DNA of 64,000 nucleotides from Rhizomys pruinosus (taxonomy: Eukaryota > Chordata > Mammalia > Rodentia > Spalacidae), in assembly GCA_009823505.1 (NCBI GenBank), contig VZQC01002907.1:2381632-2445631 (forward strand), given 5' to 3'. The notes under the pieces were generated by a model. It was not told where the DNA came from. It ran no database searches and saw only the letters and a list, made by a program, of their open reading frames with translations. Positions within the stretch are counted from its first letter, which is position 1; every line of letters begins with the position of its first letter. The position numbers were made by a program, and so were the translations under genes. This document shows, piece after piece, positions 10,723-19,675 of this stretch.

Positions 10723-10795
10723 AGGTTTTGAGACTTGCTCAAGGTCACACAGCTGTTAGAGGAAAGCTAGAGCTCTAGCCCAGACCTAAGGAAAC
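10723..10795 (-). mobile_element. MIR SINE remnant, antisense
   Basis: 'cttgctcaaggtcacacagc' is the conserved MIR core in antisense. It is mirrored at about 13190-13250. Confidence 0.65.
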
Positions 10796-10927
10796 ACATA
10801 CACACACACACACACACCTGTATATGAATATACACTCATATTATTTAATAGTTTGATGACTTTGGGCTTATTGTTCAATCTCTTTGAGCCTCAATTTTAC
10901 CTTCCTTAAAATGGTGATTATATTACT

Positions 10928-11085
10928 TACTTTTGTGTCACTGTGACTAAATATCTGAAAGAAACGACTTAAAGGAGGACAGTTTTATTTTGGCTCATGG
11001 TTCCAAAAGTTCATGGACATTTGCCTCCACGAATTGGTGGTAGGAGCGTGAGATGAAGGAGTTTCTTTACCTTAGGATAGATAAG
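10928..11085 (-). mobile_element. MaLR-like LTR end, antisense
   Basis: 'cttttgtgtcactgtgact' and 'cagttttattttggctcatg' fit the antisense 3' end of a MaLR LTR. This includes the 85-bp stretch shared perfectly with the right arm. Confidence 0.5.
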
Positions 11086-11095
11086 AATTAGAGGG

Positions 11096-11290
11096 GCTGG
11101 AGAGATGGCCTAGCGGTTAAGAGCGCTGACCGCTCTTGCAGAGGACCCAGGTTCAATCCCCAGCACCCACATGGCGGCTGAGAACCGTCTGAAACTCCAA
11201 TTCCAGGAGAACTCCAGTTCCAGGGGAATCCGAGACCCTCTTCTGACCTCCGCAGCATTGCACGACACGGGTGCACAAACCTTACCTGGA
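11096..11290 (+). mobile_element. B3-like SINE, long form, truncated 3'
   Basis: Intact head and B box, with both 17-bp units. The 3' end is lost after 'cacgggtgcacaaacc', where it meets an opposite-strand piece of the same family. Confidence 0.85.
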
Positions 11291-11400
11291 CGGTTCTTTA
11301 GTGTGCCAGCCATGTGGGTTCATAATTTTTATCGGGATCGAACCTGGGTCCTCTGCAGAGCGTCGGTGCTCTTAAACCGCTAGGCATCTCTCCATCGCTC
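11291..11400 (-). mobile_element. B3-like SINE head, antisense
   Basis: 'gccatgtgggttcata' followed by 'gggatcgaacctgggtcct' and 'aaaccgctaggcatctctcc'. Only the 5' half is present. It is joined tail to tail with the sense copy at 11096, making an inverted SINE pair of about 300 bp. Confidence 0.75.
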
Positions 11401-11436
11401 CCAATCCCCTTTTTTAGAGGCTCTTAAACTCCCCAA

Positions 11437-11467
11437 CCATGAGCATCATAAGCATCATGAGCATCAT
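11437..11467. repeat. Short 9-bp tandem repeat
   Basis: Three to four copies of 'atgagcatc' with one variant ('ataagcatc'). Confidence 0.7.
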
Positions 11468-11495
11468 GTCTTGGCAAACTCCATTTTCTTTATAT

Positions 11496-11739
11496 TTTTT
11501 TATTTTATTTATTTTTGTATGTGTATGAATGTACTGTCTGCATATAGGTTTGTGCACCATGTTTTGCAATGCTGTGGAAGTCAGAAGAGGGTCTCGGATT
11601 CCCTTGGAACTGGAGTTCTTCTGGAACTGGGAGTTACAGATGGTTCTTAGCTGCCATGTGGGTGCTGGGGGCATCGAACCCGGGTCCTCTGCAAGAGATG
11701 TTGTGCTCTTAACCGCTAGGCTATCTCTCCCCGCTCTCT
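11496..11739 (-). mobile_element. B3-like SINE, antisense, long form, with TSD
   Basis: The body has both 17-bp units in antisense. The flanks 'cattttctttatat' (11482-11495) and 'cattttcttatat' (11740-11752) look like a target-site duplication differing by one T. Confidence 0.85.
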
Positions 11740-11861
11740 CATTTTCTTATATATTAGCCCTTAAAATAAATAGGTTTTTATTTCAGGGGCATAGGTATTT
11801 GTTAACATTAACAGGTAATGTATAGCAAGTACCTGATCTTGCTAAGTGCTTGATGATCACA

Positions 11862-12235
11862 TTGCTCAGCTTTTCATCACTATGACAAACACTTGAGATG
11901 AATCAACTTGAAAAGTAGAAGGGTTTATTTGGGCTGATAGTTCTGGGGGTTTCAGCCCATGACTCAACTGGCTCCGTTGCTCTGTGGTGAAGGACATAGG
12001 TATAGGGAGCTGCTTGCTTTATGACAACTGGAAAACAGACAGGAAAGGACTGAATTCCAGTACCCCCTCACTAAGTTCCAGTACCCCCTCTGAGGGCATG
12101 CCCTTAATGACCTCGCTTCCTTGCATTGGGCCCTGCTTCTAGAAGGCCCCATTACCTCCTGGTACCATCACATATACTGGCAGCGATGTTGTCAACATTG
12201 GTCCTTTGGGGGAAACACTTAAATCACAGCAATAA
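11862..12235 (-). mobile_element. MaLR-like LTR, antisense
   Basis: 'cagcttttcatcactatgac' and 'gaagggtttatttgggctga' at the left, 'ttaaatcacagcaat' at the right. It includes a local direct repeat ('agttccagtaccccctc', twice around 12055-12090). Confidence 0.5.
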
Positions 12236-12489
12236 TTCTTTTTTTTTTTACCCATGGCAATAATTCTTATTTTAGTGAATATTCAAAAAATATACATATA
12301 TCATATGTGTTGACATTGCTAGTGTTCAGTTACTATTATCATTGCTATAATTTAATCATTAAATTTCTCCAAAGGTCTGAGTTGAGGCTTGGCCACATTG
12401 AAAATATGATGTGGGGCAGGGCCCGCTGCAGCAGTGCTCCCAGGAGCAGTGCCTCAGAGTATACTTAGCCCTCCTTCCTTCTCTAATTC

Positions 12490-12800
12490 TTATCTTTTTT
12501 AAATTTTTTTTTATTATTAAGTCTATTATTTATGTTGTAGTGTGTGATGAATGTACTGTCTGCATGCAGGTTTGTGCACCTGTGTCGTGCAATGCTGCGG
12601 AGGTAGAAGAGGGTCTGCTGGACTTCCCTTTGCCTGGAACTTGTGAGTTCTCTTATCTGGAATTGGAGTTCAAGAACTGAGTTTCTGTTCTTGAGTTTAT
12701 CTCGCTCATGTGGAGGTGTCGCGGGATTGACCTGGGTCCTCTGCAGGAGCGGTCAGCGCTCTCTTAACGGCGTTACGCTAGGTCTTGATTGATTCTCCTT
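12490..12800 (-). mobile_element. B3-like SINE, antisense, heavily disrupted
   Basis: 'atgaatgtactgtctgcatg' is clean, but the 17-bp units and head are scrambled by small indels ('gaacttgtgagttctctta', 'cttaacggcgttacgctagg'). The pattern of indels exceeds the divergence of sister copies. It may be the right-arm counterpart of the SINE at 11096. Confidence 0.75.
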
Positions 12801-12892
12801 CTAGCCATGCTCTCACAGCGCCTCGTCTGATGTCTTAGTCTTTCTCTAGGTTGCTCTTCCTGCAATTGCTCAAAGCTCGATTTTTTTCCTTA

Positions 12893-13990
12893 AGGTAACA
12901 TGAAACTCCTTCATCTCACGCTCCTACCACCAATTCGTGGAGGCAAATGTCCATGAACTTTTGGAACCATGAGCCAAAATAAAACTTCCTCCTTAAGTCG
13001 ATTTCTTTAGTATTTTGTCACAGTACAAGAAAAGTAAGTAATATAATCACCATTTTACAGGAAGGTAAAATTGAGGCTCAAAGAGATTGAACAATAAGCA
13101 ATTCATCAAATTCTAAATTAATATAGATATGAGTGTATATTCAATAGTCATGGTGTAGTGTGTGTGTGTGTGTATGATGTTTCTTAGGTCTGGGGCCAGA
13201 GCTCTAGCTTTCCTCTAACAGCTGTGTGACCTTGAGCAAGTCTCAAAACCTTTCTGTGCCAGGAATACTGGTGCATACTTTTAGTCCTAGACAAAGGCAG
13301 GTAACATCGTGACATCAAGCCCAGCCTGGCCTACATAGCAAGTTCCAGGCCAACTGGGATTTCATGAAATCCTGTCTCAACAAACACAAAAACAAAACAA
13401 AAACCTTTCAGAGTCTTAGTCCCCCTGTGTGTGAAATAGAAACCGTGGACCTTCTCATAGCTTGCCCTAGTTTCTTTTCTGTTGCTAGTGATTAGAAATG
13501 CCTGAAATAATAATCAAATTAGGAAGAAAGGATTTATTTTAGCTCCCATGCAGCTCACAATCAGAAGTTACAGCACGAGGAGCTTGAGACAGCTGTTACC
13601 TTCTGTGCATCAGCTTAGCTCAACAGGTGAGCTACGAGAAGAAATTTCTTGCGGGAACTGCTCATTTGCACAGCTGATCTCCGGGTTTGGCTCAATTCTC
13701 CACACACATTCTATGTAGCATCTCTAACCGAGTTGTTAATCCTCCCTGATTGCCTAGAGGAGAATGTGTTCTGTCCCCTCCTATACATGTCAAGTCGTGG
13801 TGTTTGCTGGTGGTTTCTTCTCCCCCTCATCAATTAACTTAATTAAAACATGCCTCGCTTCTTCCACAGACATATGCCCGTATGGTAAGAACCAACCTAC
13901 ATTGTAGACAATTCTCGTTTTCACTTGGAATTATGCTTTTGTTGTCCATAGTTGATAACTTCTAGGTTGTGTAACATGTTAATAAGCGTT
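12893..13990 (-). repeat. Inverted duplication, right arm
   Basis: Reverse complement of the left arm, with the B1, MIR and LTR-like pieces in mirrored order. Some blocks are identical to the left arm, while 13600-13990 carries many small indels. Weaker similarity may continue to about 14180. The spacer between the arms is about 1.8 kb. Confidence 0.85.
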
Positions 13991-14260
13991 AATAACTATG
14001 TCGATGTAAGCAGACCTGGGTTGGTGCGGGATATTGAATTAAGCAGTTTACTGATACTTGTCTGTGTTGGGAGTCAGATAAAGTCTGCTGTCGGCTTTTG
14101 TATTGACATGTATTGGTATTCTTTGCCCTCAGGTTTGTCCTTAGTGACTTTTAGTTTGGTATAAATACTGGGAGAGATTGTTTTCTACATCTATTAATCT
14201 TTCTACTGTTGAAGATCTGATCAAACCATACGCCTAAGTTTCTCTTATTGAGAGAATTGC

Positions 14261-14617
14261 TTATATCCTTCCGTAAATTTCTGTTCCTATGATGTGGAGT
14301 CTTGATCTTTTCATAGTGTCCACGAGCCTTCTCTGGTTGTTCTGTTTTTTGTGTATTTTTAAATTTTTCATAATCTTCCTTGAGGTTTTTAGTTGTTCCT
14401 GTGTTATCACTCCAGGTCTGATATTCTTTGTTTCTGCTTCCTCCATTCTGCTTCTGAGGCTTTTTTCATTCCTTTCCTCTTGAATGGATGAGCTTTTGAT
14501 TTCCTTTTTCTTTTCCTCTTCTGACTTCTTTAGTGTTTCTATTTCTTTTCGGAGCTTCTCGATCTCTTTTTTGTAGCTCTTTTTGTTTGCTGGTTGGGTT
14601 TCTTTTCTTTTCTTTTT

Positions 14618-14620
<3 letters not shown>
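14261..14620 (-). pseudogene. L1 ORF1p N-terminal part (coiled coil and start of RRM)
   Basis: A 119-codon minus-strand frame starting at 14620. Its residues are rich in K and E in heptad-like spacing (residues about 15-70), as in the coiled-coil trimerisation domain of the L1 ORF1 RNA-binding protein. Near residue 100 'DTMKRSRLHIIG' matches the start of the RRM in rodent ORF1p. The frame stops soon after, so no full RRM or C-terminal domain is encoded. ORF1p normally binds L1 RNA in cytoplasmic particles; this copy is dead. The start codon directly follows a 40-nt A-run in sense orientation. Confidence 0.75.

Positions 14621-14660
<40 letters not shown>
14620..14660 (-). repeat. 41-nt T-run (poly-A leader of the antisense L1)
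   Basis: On the L1 sense strand this is an uninterrupted A-run ending at the ATG of the ORF1 frame. It may be an expanded A-rich leader or a long-read homopolymer error. Confidence 0.85.
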
Positions 14661-15440
14661 CTCTCTTGTTCTTCTCTCTCTCTCGGTCCTCGTTCTCTTT
14701 TCTGTTAGTTCTTTAGTATTTAATGTTTTGATAATGATCTTGTAAAGTGGTCTGGTTAATAAGTATGTATCCCAAATTGTAAACGGTTTTCTGAATGGAT
14801 CTCGCTGTCCTTCGAGGCACTGTCCCCGGTACGGGGCCTCATCCAACCTTGCAGGTATTGGCCTGTCGTCATAGGGTTGGAATTATACTCGGCTTGGTGT
14901 GGATTATCGGCACTACTGCGCATCTTTCCAGTGTTCCTCTTCTTCGTGATCCTGGCTAAATGGGTTCCCCTTGCCTTGTATTCTGATGTGAGTCCTAAAT
15001 GCCTAAATGCCTCTTTACTGTTTTGAAGGCGTGCTTTGTTTGCCTCCTTCAGGTCCTTCTTCGTAATCTCAGTTGGCGGGGGGGGGGGGGGGGGGCCCTC
15101 TTCAGCCCACGCCCCGGCACCTTGCCGCTGGGCTCAGAGGATCTCAAATCTCAAGAGGTCACACAAGCGTGCCTTTAATACGGGCTGGAAGGATAACTCC
15201 GCCCCCCAGCCACTAGATTTAATCAAGGCCAAAGACCACACCTTTAATGCCAGCTGGGAGGATAACTCCAAACCTCACACAGCCACAGAGGCCAATCAAA
15301 CCAAAGACAGAGGACCAAAGGATCAACAATCAGTTCGCCAAGACACCCAGTTCCTACCTGGTCCTTCCCCCTCTTTCCTGCCTCTGGGCTCAGGAGATCT
15401 CAAATGAATATGTCTTTCTTTAAAAAATCATATTCATCCG
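14661..15440 (-). mobile_element. L1 5' UTR, with promoter-type monomer
   Basis: Upstream (in L1 sense) of ORF1. A non-repeated part at 14661-15077 is followed by an 18-G run and then a repeated unit. The words 'ggctcagaggatctcaaat' (15131) and 'gggctcaggagatctcaaat' (15386) are 256 bp apart, suggesting tandem monomers as in rodent L1 promoters. Inside the unit a 69-bp subrepeat ('ggataactcc' blocks) occurs twice. A related unit stands alone at 61785-62060. The monomer interpretation is inferred. Confidence 0.6.
15078..15095 (+). repeat. 18-nt G-run
   Basis: An uninterrupted G homopolymer between the L1 5' UTR parts. It could form a quadruplex; its length is uncertain in a sequencing sense. 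Confidence 0.85.
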
Positions 15441-15442
15441 CC

Positions 15443-15617
15443 AGGACGTAGGCGTGGTGGCACACTTCCTTTTAATCCCAGCACGTCGGGAGGCAGAGGG
15501 CAGAGGATCTCTGTGAGTTTCAAAGCCAGCCTGGTCTACATGTGACTCCAAGGCCAGTTGGGGACTAAAGGGAGAACCCTGTCTCAAAAATACGCAAAAA
15601 AAAAAAAAAAAAAAAAT
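15443..15617 (+). mobile_element. B1 SINE, sense
   Basis: 'ggcgtggtggcacacttcc' ... 'gccagcctggtctacatgtg' ... 'gaaccctgtctcaaaa' and an A tail. Several single-base insertions relative to sister copies. Confidence 0.9.
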
Positions 15618-15840
15618 TATTTTTTATTTTACATGTATGAGTTTATTGTCTGCATGTATGTAAGTACCATACCTGTTGTTGTGTGCATGCCTACAGGGGA
15701 ACAGGAAGAGAACATCAGGATCCCCCTGGAGCTGGAGTTAGCAGATGGTTGTTAGCCACCATGTGGGTCCTGAGAAACCCAAATCCGGTCCTCTGAAGAA
15801 CAGCCAATGCTTTTACCTCTGAGCCATCTTCAAGCAGCCA
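15618..15840 (-). mobile_element. B3-like SINE, antisense, short form
   Basis: 'tgtctgcatgtatgtaagta' through 'gccatcttcaagcagcc', with one 'cctggagctggag' unit. It abuts the A tail of the B1. Confidence 0.8.
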
Positions 15841-16082
15841 CATATTTATTTCTTGCTGTCGCAGGTCTAGTTCAAGCTGTTTACATTGTGGCTCAACCCT
15901 TCAACCACTAGCCTCCATCCCAGTAGAACCATGATTAAGTTCCTCAGACTAGTGGCTCACTGTCAGAAGAGACCACCGTGGGCCCTGAATCCAGCCAGTT
16001 TCCACACTGGCTGAGAAATTTAACGGTAGTACTGTCTAGACTATCGCTAAGCACTGTGACATTTACTATGGGGTCTAACTGC

Positions 16083-16222
16083 TTTTTTTTTAAGGCAATC
16101 TCACTATGTAGGGCCCTGGCTGGCCCAGTTAATGTATCTGTAGACCAAGGTGGCCTTGAACTCATAGAGATTACTGCCTGCCTCTGCCTCTACCGATGCC
16201 AGTGCTGGGATTAAAGACTTTA
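16083..16222 (-). mobile_element. B1 SINE, antisense
   Basis: Poly-T start, 'ctgtagaccaaggtggcct' and 'gtgctgggattaaagac'. The middle has an extra copy-like insertion ('ggccctggctggccc'). Confidence 0.8.
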
Positions 16223-16329
16223 TGAGATGCTGAGGGATTTAGAAAAACAACAGAATAGACCTATTAGTCGAAGGGACAAAGAGAAAGAGCATCAAGAGTA
16301 GAAAATAAATGAAGGTGGTGACTCTGCCT

Positions 16330-16475
16330 GTATTGTGTCCAAAGCCCCCACAGTAAGAGCCACGGTAGCAGGATTTGTTGTCGCAGTTTGAAGGTCAGCC
16401 CAGGGCTACATAGTGTACCAGGGCAGACAGTACTATGAAACATGACTTTGGTCTAAATAAATAAGTAAATAAATA
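16330..16475 (+). mobile_element. Degraded B1-like fragment
   Basis: 'cagcccagggctacatagtg' and a TAAA-rich tail suggest a B1 or related 7SL element. The front half is unrecognisable. Confidence 0.45.
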
Positions 16476-16477
16476 CC

Positions 16478-17148
16478 AACGATAATCTATCCAACCAGAA
16501 AAACAACCGGCAAAATTACAGGACTCATCAAACTACTCTCAATAATAACCCTAAACATTAACAGTCTTAATTATCCAATTAAAAGATGCAGACTAGCCGA
16601 CAAGACTGAAAAACAAGATCCAACCATCTGCTGGCTCCAAGAAACACATTTCACTTGCAAAGTACATACAGACTGAAAGGAACAGAATGGAAGCGACATA
16701 CCACACCAGAGGAAGAAAAATCTAGCAGGAATAGCCACTTGCATTTTTTTGATACAGTAGAATTCAAGCCAAAGTTAGTCAGGAGAGGTAAAGAGGTCAC
16801 CATGTATTTATAAAGGGAACAACAATCAGTCTAAAGTTATAACAATTATAAATATTATATGGCATCAAAACACTGGCACACCCAGTTTCATAAAGCAAAC
16901 CCTACTCGATGTAAAGAGAAGATGGGTGTAAATGCAGTATGTAACTTCAATCCCATTTTCATCAATAGACAGATTACCCAGATAAAAATTTAGCCAATCA
17001 TCTTCAGAGGTGAGCAGGACCATATATCAAGTCAACTTAACTAACATTTACAGAATATTCCACTCAACAGCTATGGAATATGCATTTTTTTCTGCAGCCC
17101 ATGGAACGCCCTCTAAAATAGATCGCATTTGAGGATATTAAACAAATC
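16478..17148 (+). pseudogene. L1 ORF2 endonuclease region, part 1
   Basis: Conceptual translation, with frame changes, gives pieces of the apurinic-like endonuclease domain: 'LNINSLNYPIKR', 'QDPTICWLQETHF' around 16552-16650, and near 17052 'IYRIFHSTAMEYAFF' followed by a 'KIDRI' word. Many frameshifts and stops make it non-functional. ORF2p endonuclease nicks target DNA at TTTT/AA-like sites. The domain resumes at 17307 and 18203, so the element was later split by insertions. Confidence 0.75.
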
Positions 17149-17306
17149 TTTTTTTTTTTTTTTTGCTCTTTTCAAGACAAGGGTCTCCCCATAGCCCAGC
17201 TGTTCTGGAACTGCACATCTGTAGACCAGGCTGGCCTTGAACCTTCACAAATATCCACCTGCCTCTGCCTCCCAAGTGCTAGATTAAGGGGTGCGCGCAC
17301 CATACA
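17149..17306 (-). mobile_element. B1 SINE inserted in the L1 endonuclease region
   Basis: Poly-T, then 'cccatagcccagctgttctgg' region, 'agaccaggctggccttgaa' and 'cccaagtgctagattaa'. 'aaatcttt' on both sides (about 17145 and 17316) may be the target-site duplication. The endonuclease text continues directly afterward ('aacaaatacaaa'). Confidence 0.8.
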
Positions 17307-18200
17307 GGCAAAAAATCTTTAACAAATACAAATACCAAAGGATAGTTGTTAAGAGAAAACCACAGAGTGGGAGGAAACCTTCACCGCAGATACATCTGAC
17401 AAAGCATTGATTTCGCAGAATATATAAACTACTTAAAAAACAAAGAAGAAGGAAAACAATGCCCACCAAGATGGAGAAAAGACTGAAAACAGAAAACTCA
17501 CAAGTGAGGAATTAGGAGATGGCTGAGAAACATCTTAAAAAGTTTTCAATGTCGCTAATCATTAAGGAAATGCCGAAAATTAACCACTTTAAGATATCTC
17601 TTACTCCAATAAGACTGGGCTAGGAAATCAAGAAAACAAATGATACCGGGAGTGCTGGAGAGGTTGGTGGGGAAAGGGAAACACTCATCACTGCTGGTGG
17701 AATGTAAAGCTTGTACAGCCACTATGTGAAAGCAGTGTGGAGAACCCTTGGCAAAGACTTGGAATGAACTTGCCACCTGACTCAGCATACCACTCCTGGG
17801 TATAATACCCACAAGACTCATCTTACCGTAGAGATACATGCACAGCCATGTTTATTGCAGCTCTCTTCACAATAGCAAAGAGCTGGAACCAACCCAAGTG
17901 ACCCTCATTGATGAGTGGATAGAGAAAATGGAGTCTTCTATGCAGCAGTAAAGAAGATGACATCATGGGAGCTGTTGCAGGTAAATTGATGGAGCCAGAA
18001 GATATCATGCTGAGTGAGTAACACAGTCCCAGAAACAACAATGACAAATGGTATCCACTCATCTGTGGTGCTAACGCATTACCTAATTGTATGGATCAAC
18101 TGAGGCACGTTAATGTGATCGTGAAACAAACTTTGCTTGTTATAATTGTTGAATTCCCGTTAAAAAAGAAATATGTTACTGGCAAAAAATAAAATAAATA
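17307..18200 (+). mobile_element. L1 3' end (ORF2 C-terminus, 3' UTR, A tail) nested in older L1
   Basis: After a few bases of endonuclease sequence, from about 17335 the text jumps to the ORF2 C-terminal region ('gtgggaggaaaccttcacc', 'gatacatctgacaaagc', 'ggtataatacccacaaga', 'cagccatgtttattgcagc') and a short 3' end with an A-rich tail at about 18184-18200. Endonuclease sequence then resumes. This fits a 5'-truncated L1 inserted into another L1. 'taccaaaggat' and 'taaccaagat' at the two joints may be a degraded target-site duplication. Confidence 0.65.
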
Positions 18201-18202
18201 AT

Positions 18203-18332
18203 AACCAAGATGATATATTGTATCTTGTCAGATCTTAATGAAATAAAACTAGAAGTCAACACCAAGAGAAATACAAATACATGGACATGAACTGTACAGT
18301 TTGGAATGACCAGTAAGTCATTCAGGAAATCT
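18203..18332 (+). pseudogene. L1 ORF2 endonuclease region, continuation
   Basis: 'cttgtcagatcttaatgaaa' and 'actagaagtcaacaccaaga' encode the end of the endonuclease domain (I-LSD-N-IKLEIN type) that should follow the part at 16478-17148. Its position proves that the intervening L1 3' end is an insertion or rearrangement. Confidence 0.7.
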
Positions 18333-18334
18333 GG

Positions 18335-18450
18335 GAGGAGCCAGGCATGGTAGTACAACGCTCTTTAACCTCAGCACTCAGAGAGGAAAGGCAGATCTCT
18401 GTGACATGAAGACCAGCGTGGTCCATATAGTAAAAATGGAAATGAAAGAA
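18335..18450 (+). mobile_element. B1 SINE, sense, degraded
   Basis: 'agccaggcatggtagtaca' ... 'gcagatctctgtgacatgaa' ... 'accagcgtggtccatatag'. It interrupts the older L1. Confidence 0.75.
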
Positions 18451-18461
18451 TAAATGATCAG

Positions 18462-18715
18462 GGGCTGTTGGGAGATAGCCTAGTGGTTAAGAGCACCGAC
18501 TCGCTCTTGCAGAGGACCCAGGTTCGATCCCCCAGCACCCCCATGGCGGCTTGAGAACATCTGTAACTCCAATTCCAGAGGAACTCCGTTCCGGGGAATC
18601 CGACATCCTCTTTCTGACCTCCACAGCATTGCATGACAGCGAGTGAACAAATCTACATGCAGACAGTACAATTCATAACATAAAAATAAATAAATACAAA
18701 TTTAAAAAAATAAAT
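18462..18715 (+). mobile_element. B3-like SINE, long form
   Basis: Head 'ggagatagcctagtggtt' and two 17-bp units with small indels ('ccagaggaactccgttccg'). A 'taaatgatcag' word at both ends (about 18450 and 18713) may be the target-site duplication. Confidence 0.85.
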
Positions 18716-18802
18716 GATCAGAACTTTTATTATAAACAAAGGTGGTTCTAAAGAGGAATTTTTAAGCTGGCAAATCTATAACATTAAAAAATTACAAAGT
18801 CT
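18716..18802 (+). pseudogene. L1 ORF2 fragment between SINEs
   Basis: Translates as 'GGSKEEFLSWQIYNIKKLQ', similar to the ORF2 stretch between the endonuclease and reverse transcriptase domains. This shows that the old L1 runs on between the SINE insertions. Confidence 0.5.
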
Positions 18803-19125
18803 ATGGGGCTGGAGAGATGGCCTAATGGTTAAGAGCAACCGACTGCTCTTGCAGAGGAACCTTGGGTTTGATCCCCATCAACCACATGGCGGCTAAGAAC
18901 CGTCTGTAACTCCAATTCCAGGTGAAACTCCAGTTCCAGGGGAAATCTGACTACACTTCTGACCTCTGCGGCATTNACCGTCTGTAACTCCAATTCCAGG
19001 AGAACTCCAGTTCCAGGGGAATCCAACACCCTCTTCTGACCTCCACGGCATTGCACGACACGGGTGCACAGACCTACATGCAGACAGTACATTCATACAC
19101 ATACAAAGATAAATAATAATAAAAA
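18803..19125 (+). mobile_element. B3-like SINE, long form, with internal N join
   Basis: One SINE copy in which 18899-18975 and 18977-19052 are near-duplicates on either side of a single N (18976). Counting the repeat once gives a normal element length. The copy is followed by an A/T-rich stretch to 19175. Confidence 0.85.
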
Positions 19126-19175
19126 ATTAAAAAAAAATAAATAAAATTAAAAAAAATTTTAAAAAAAAAGAAAGG

Positions 19176-19400
19176 GGATTGGTACTAGAGAGACTGCTTG
19201 ACCCATTAGAACACTGGCTGCTCTTGCAGAGGACCAGGGTTTTTGGTTCCCAGCATCCACATGGGACAACAGTAACTCCAGTTCCAAGGGATACAGTGCC
19301 CTCTTCTGGCCTCCAGGGACATTGCACAACACAGGTGCACTTACATACATGCAGACAAAATACCGATACACATAAAAATATATAAAACAGAAAAATTAAG
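19176..19400 (+). mobile_element. B3-like SINE, short form
   Basis: 'ggctgctcttgcagagga' and one 'aactccagttccaaggg' unit, with an A-rich end. Older than its left neighbour. Confidence 0.8.
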
Positions 19401-19414
19401 AGAATACATCAGAG

Positions 19415-19665
19415 GGTTATAGGGCTAATTAGCTGTTAAGAGCATTACTGTTCTTACAGAGGCCCCAGTTGGGTTCCCAGCACCTACATCGGGTGGTTCA
19501 CAACTACTTGTAGCTGCAGTTCCAAAGGATTTGATGCTCTCTTCTGGAATCTGCAGGGTCTGCATTTATATGCACATATCCCCCCACATACATACATACA
19601 TGCATACATACATACATGCATACATACACACAGAGGTAAAAATCATAAAAATAAACCAATTTTAA
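19415..19665 (+). mobile_element. B3-like SINE, old, with CATA-rich tail
   Basis: 'tagctgttaagagcattact' head, 'gctgcagttccaaaggattt' body and an expanded (CATA)n tail at about 19585-19632. Confidence 0.75.
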
Positions 19666-19675
19666 AAAAAAGATC

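Larger units (their letters stand above)
10093..11070 (+). repeat. Inverted duplication, left arm
   Basis: The whole arm reappears in reverse complement at about 12893-13990. An 85-bp perfect match pairs 10981-11065 with 12902-12986, and about 75 bp pairs the 10504 region with the 13395 region exactly. The arm holds, in order, an LTR-like repeat (10109-10508), antisense B1 (10567-10720), MIR piece (10723-10795), a short CA run (10797-10816) and antisense MaLR-like sequence (10928-11085). Shared internal transposons show that it is one duplicated block. Confidence 0.85.

Noticed and set aside
14466..14846. 126-codon minus-strand frame with a poly-Lys run
   Set aside because: It runs from the L1 5' UTR through the 40-A run into ORF1 in another frame; the Lys stretch is the A-run. 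The real ORF1 frame is 14261-14620.
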